Under the pieces are notes generated by a model. That model was not told the origin of the DNA, made no database searches, and worked only from the letters and a program-made list of their open reading frames with translations. Of a stretch of 64,000 nucleotides of DNA, positions 63,417-64,000 are shown in pieces. The number at the start of each line of letters is the position of its first letter. Within the stretch, counting starts at the first letter, position 1. The DNA comes from Streptomyces sp. NBC_01445 (lineage in GTDB: Bacteria; Actinomycetota; Actinomycetes; Streptomycetales; Streptomycetaceae). The stretch spans positions 1,364,001 through 1,428,000 of the forward strand of contig NZ_CP109485.1 in assembly GCF_035918235.1 (NCBI RefSeq), in the 5' to 3' direction. The position numbers and the translations under genes are program-made.

Positions 63417-63995
63417 CTAGTGGCGGACTTTGTAAAGGAGGTGCAGTACGCGGTCGCCCTGGATCACGACGTGGGGGTCCTCGAGGAGATGCTGGGCGTC
63501 GACGGACCCGAAGTACCGCTTGCCGGAGCCGAAGACGACGGGCACGACGTCCATGGCCACCTCGTCGACCAGCCCCAGGGCGAGCGCCTGGCCGCCCGTC
63601 TCGCCGGCGGCCACCCCGACGGTGCGGTCCCCCGCGAGTTCCTTGGCCTTCGCGATCGCCTTCGCCACGTCGTCCACGAAGTAGTACAACGCCTCGGGGT
63701 GCCAGCCCTCGGGCCTTGGCCGGTGCGACACCACGACCACGTGCTCACCCGCCGGCGGTTTCCCCTCCCAGCCGTTGGTCATGTCGAACAAGTGCCGCCC
63801 GATCACCAGCGTCCCGATGCTCTCCCACATCGGCCGGACGTAGTCGGCCGAGACCTTGGACATCGACACCGTCCCGTTCGAGCCGATCTCAATGCCGCCG
63901 TTCGCGTACCAGTCGAACAGCGGGCCGACCTGGTCCTCCGAGTCGGCGATGAAACCGTCCACGGAAACGACGTTGTGCATGACCACTTTGCTCAT
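63417..63995 (-). CDS. DHFR/RibD C-terminal-like reductase
   Basis: A 192-aa dihydrofolate-reductase-fold protein of the YyaP/RibD_C group. It opens VVMHNVVSVDGFIADSED and has LVIGRHLFDMTNGWEG and VVVVSHRPRPEGW; a Gly-rich turn VAAGETGGQAL binds the nucleotide. True DHFR substrate residues are not evident, so folate reduction is unlikely. ATG 63995 is used; a GTG three bases earlier is possible and further upstream sequence lies outside the window. It is convergent with the serine hydrolase, one base between stops. Confidence 0.85.
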   Translation of the reverse strand: MSKVVMHNVVSVDGFIADSEDQVGPLFDWYANGGIEIGSNGTVSMSKVSADYVRPMWESIGTLVIGRHLFDMTNGWEGKPPAGEHVVVVSHRPRPEGWHPEALYYFVDDVAKAIAKAKELAGDRTVGVAAGETGGQALALGLVDEVAMDVVPVVFGSGKRYFGSVDAQHLLEDPHVVIQGDRVLHLLYKVRH

Positions 63996-64000
63996 CACAT

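Overview
The base composition (very GC rich, G/C at third codon positions), the frequent GTG starts, three rare TTA codons, a SAV_915-family gene and the overall gene repertoire point to a Streptomyces or close relative. The window looks like chromosome carrying strain-variable metabolic islands. I found no tRNA, rRNA, CRISPR array or intact insertion sequence. About 55 genes can be supported.

Region 1 (1-10677) is a catabolic island. An AraC-type regulator, a BKACE (DUF849) beta-keto-acid cleavage enzyme, a quinone oxidoreductase-like enzyme, a TauD-type dioxygenase, an MFS carrier, an RBBP9-like hydrolase and acetoacetyl-CoA synthetase (cut by the window start) lie head to tail on the minus strand, several joined by ATGA overlaps. 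BKACE releases acetoacetate and AacS activates it, so the two ends of the operon fit metabolically. Divergently lie a TauD-like protein that has lost its metal-binding HxD and an acyl-CoA ligase.

Region 2 (10678-15927) holds an ABC exporter behind a 14-codon leader ORF and with a TTA codon, an ECF41 sigma factor with its AhpD-like partner and matching promoters on both sides, a DUF2238 membrane protein and a decayed FAD-monooxygenase remnant.

Region 3 (15928-22693) is one operon: a GntR/HutC regulator, an AprB-like two-cluster ferredoxin, an SsuA/NrtA-type importer (three genes) and an AprA-like flavoprotein fused to about nine HEAT repeats. No pathway is obvious to me.

Region 4 (22775-27144) holds two PPOX-fold oxidases, an APH-like kinase and a large SUKH-domain protein.

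Region 5 (27178-33205) is a sugar- or polyol-type catabolic operon (MFS, SDR, FAD oxidase, FGGY kinase). A GlpP-family antiterminator gene lies just upstream. Between them are a near-consensus promoter, a leader of about 160 nt, an intrinsic terminator with a U-run and a competing stem, which together suggest transcription antitermination.

Region 6 (33312-45538) holds secreted and envelope functions: a hydrolase with its nucleophile replaced, an NPP1 protein, a GDSL-esterase remnant, a TTA-containing secreted serine protease behind a perfect CebR-type operator, a methyltransferase, a TetR/FAD-monooxygenase pair with twin operators, a diaminopimelate-decarboxylase-like enzyme, a Ser/Thr kinase, an L,D-transpeptidase and an SRPBCC protein.

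Region 7 (45682-55008) is a molybdenum-cofactor and formate-dehydrogenase-like island: moaE, moaD, moeA, a new-looking 41-aa ORF behind three 11-nt repeats, a frameshifted moaA, and divergently an FdhF/YdeP-type molybdoenzyme, an MFS protein, fdhD and a LysR regulator.

Region 8 (55020-63995) holds stress and envelope genes: a GreA-like factor, a small charged protein, a ClpC-like disaggregase and Hsp20, a DUF1345 protein, a FUSC transporter, an FlK-like thioesterase, a serine hydrolase and a DHFR/RibD-fold protein.
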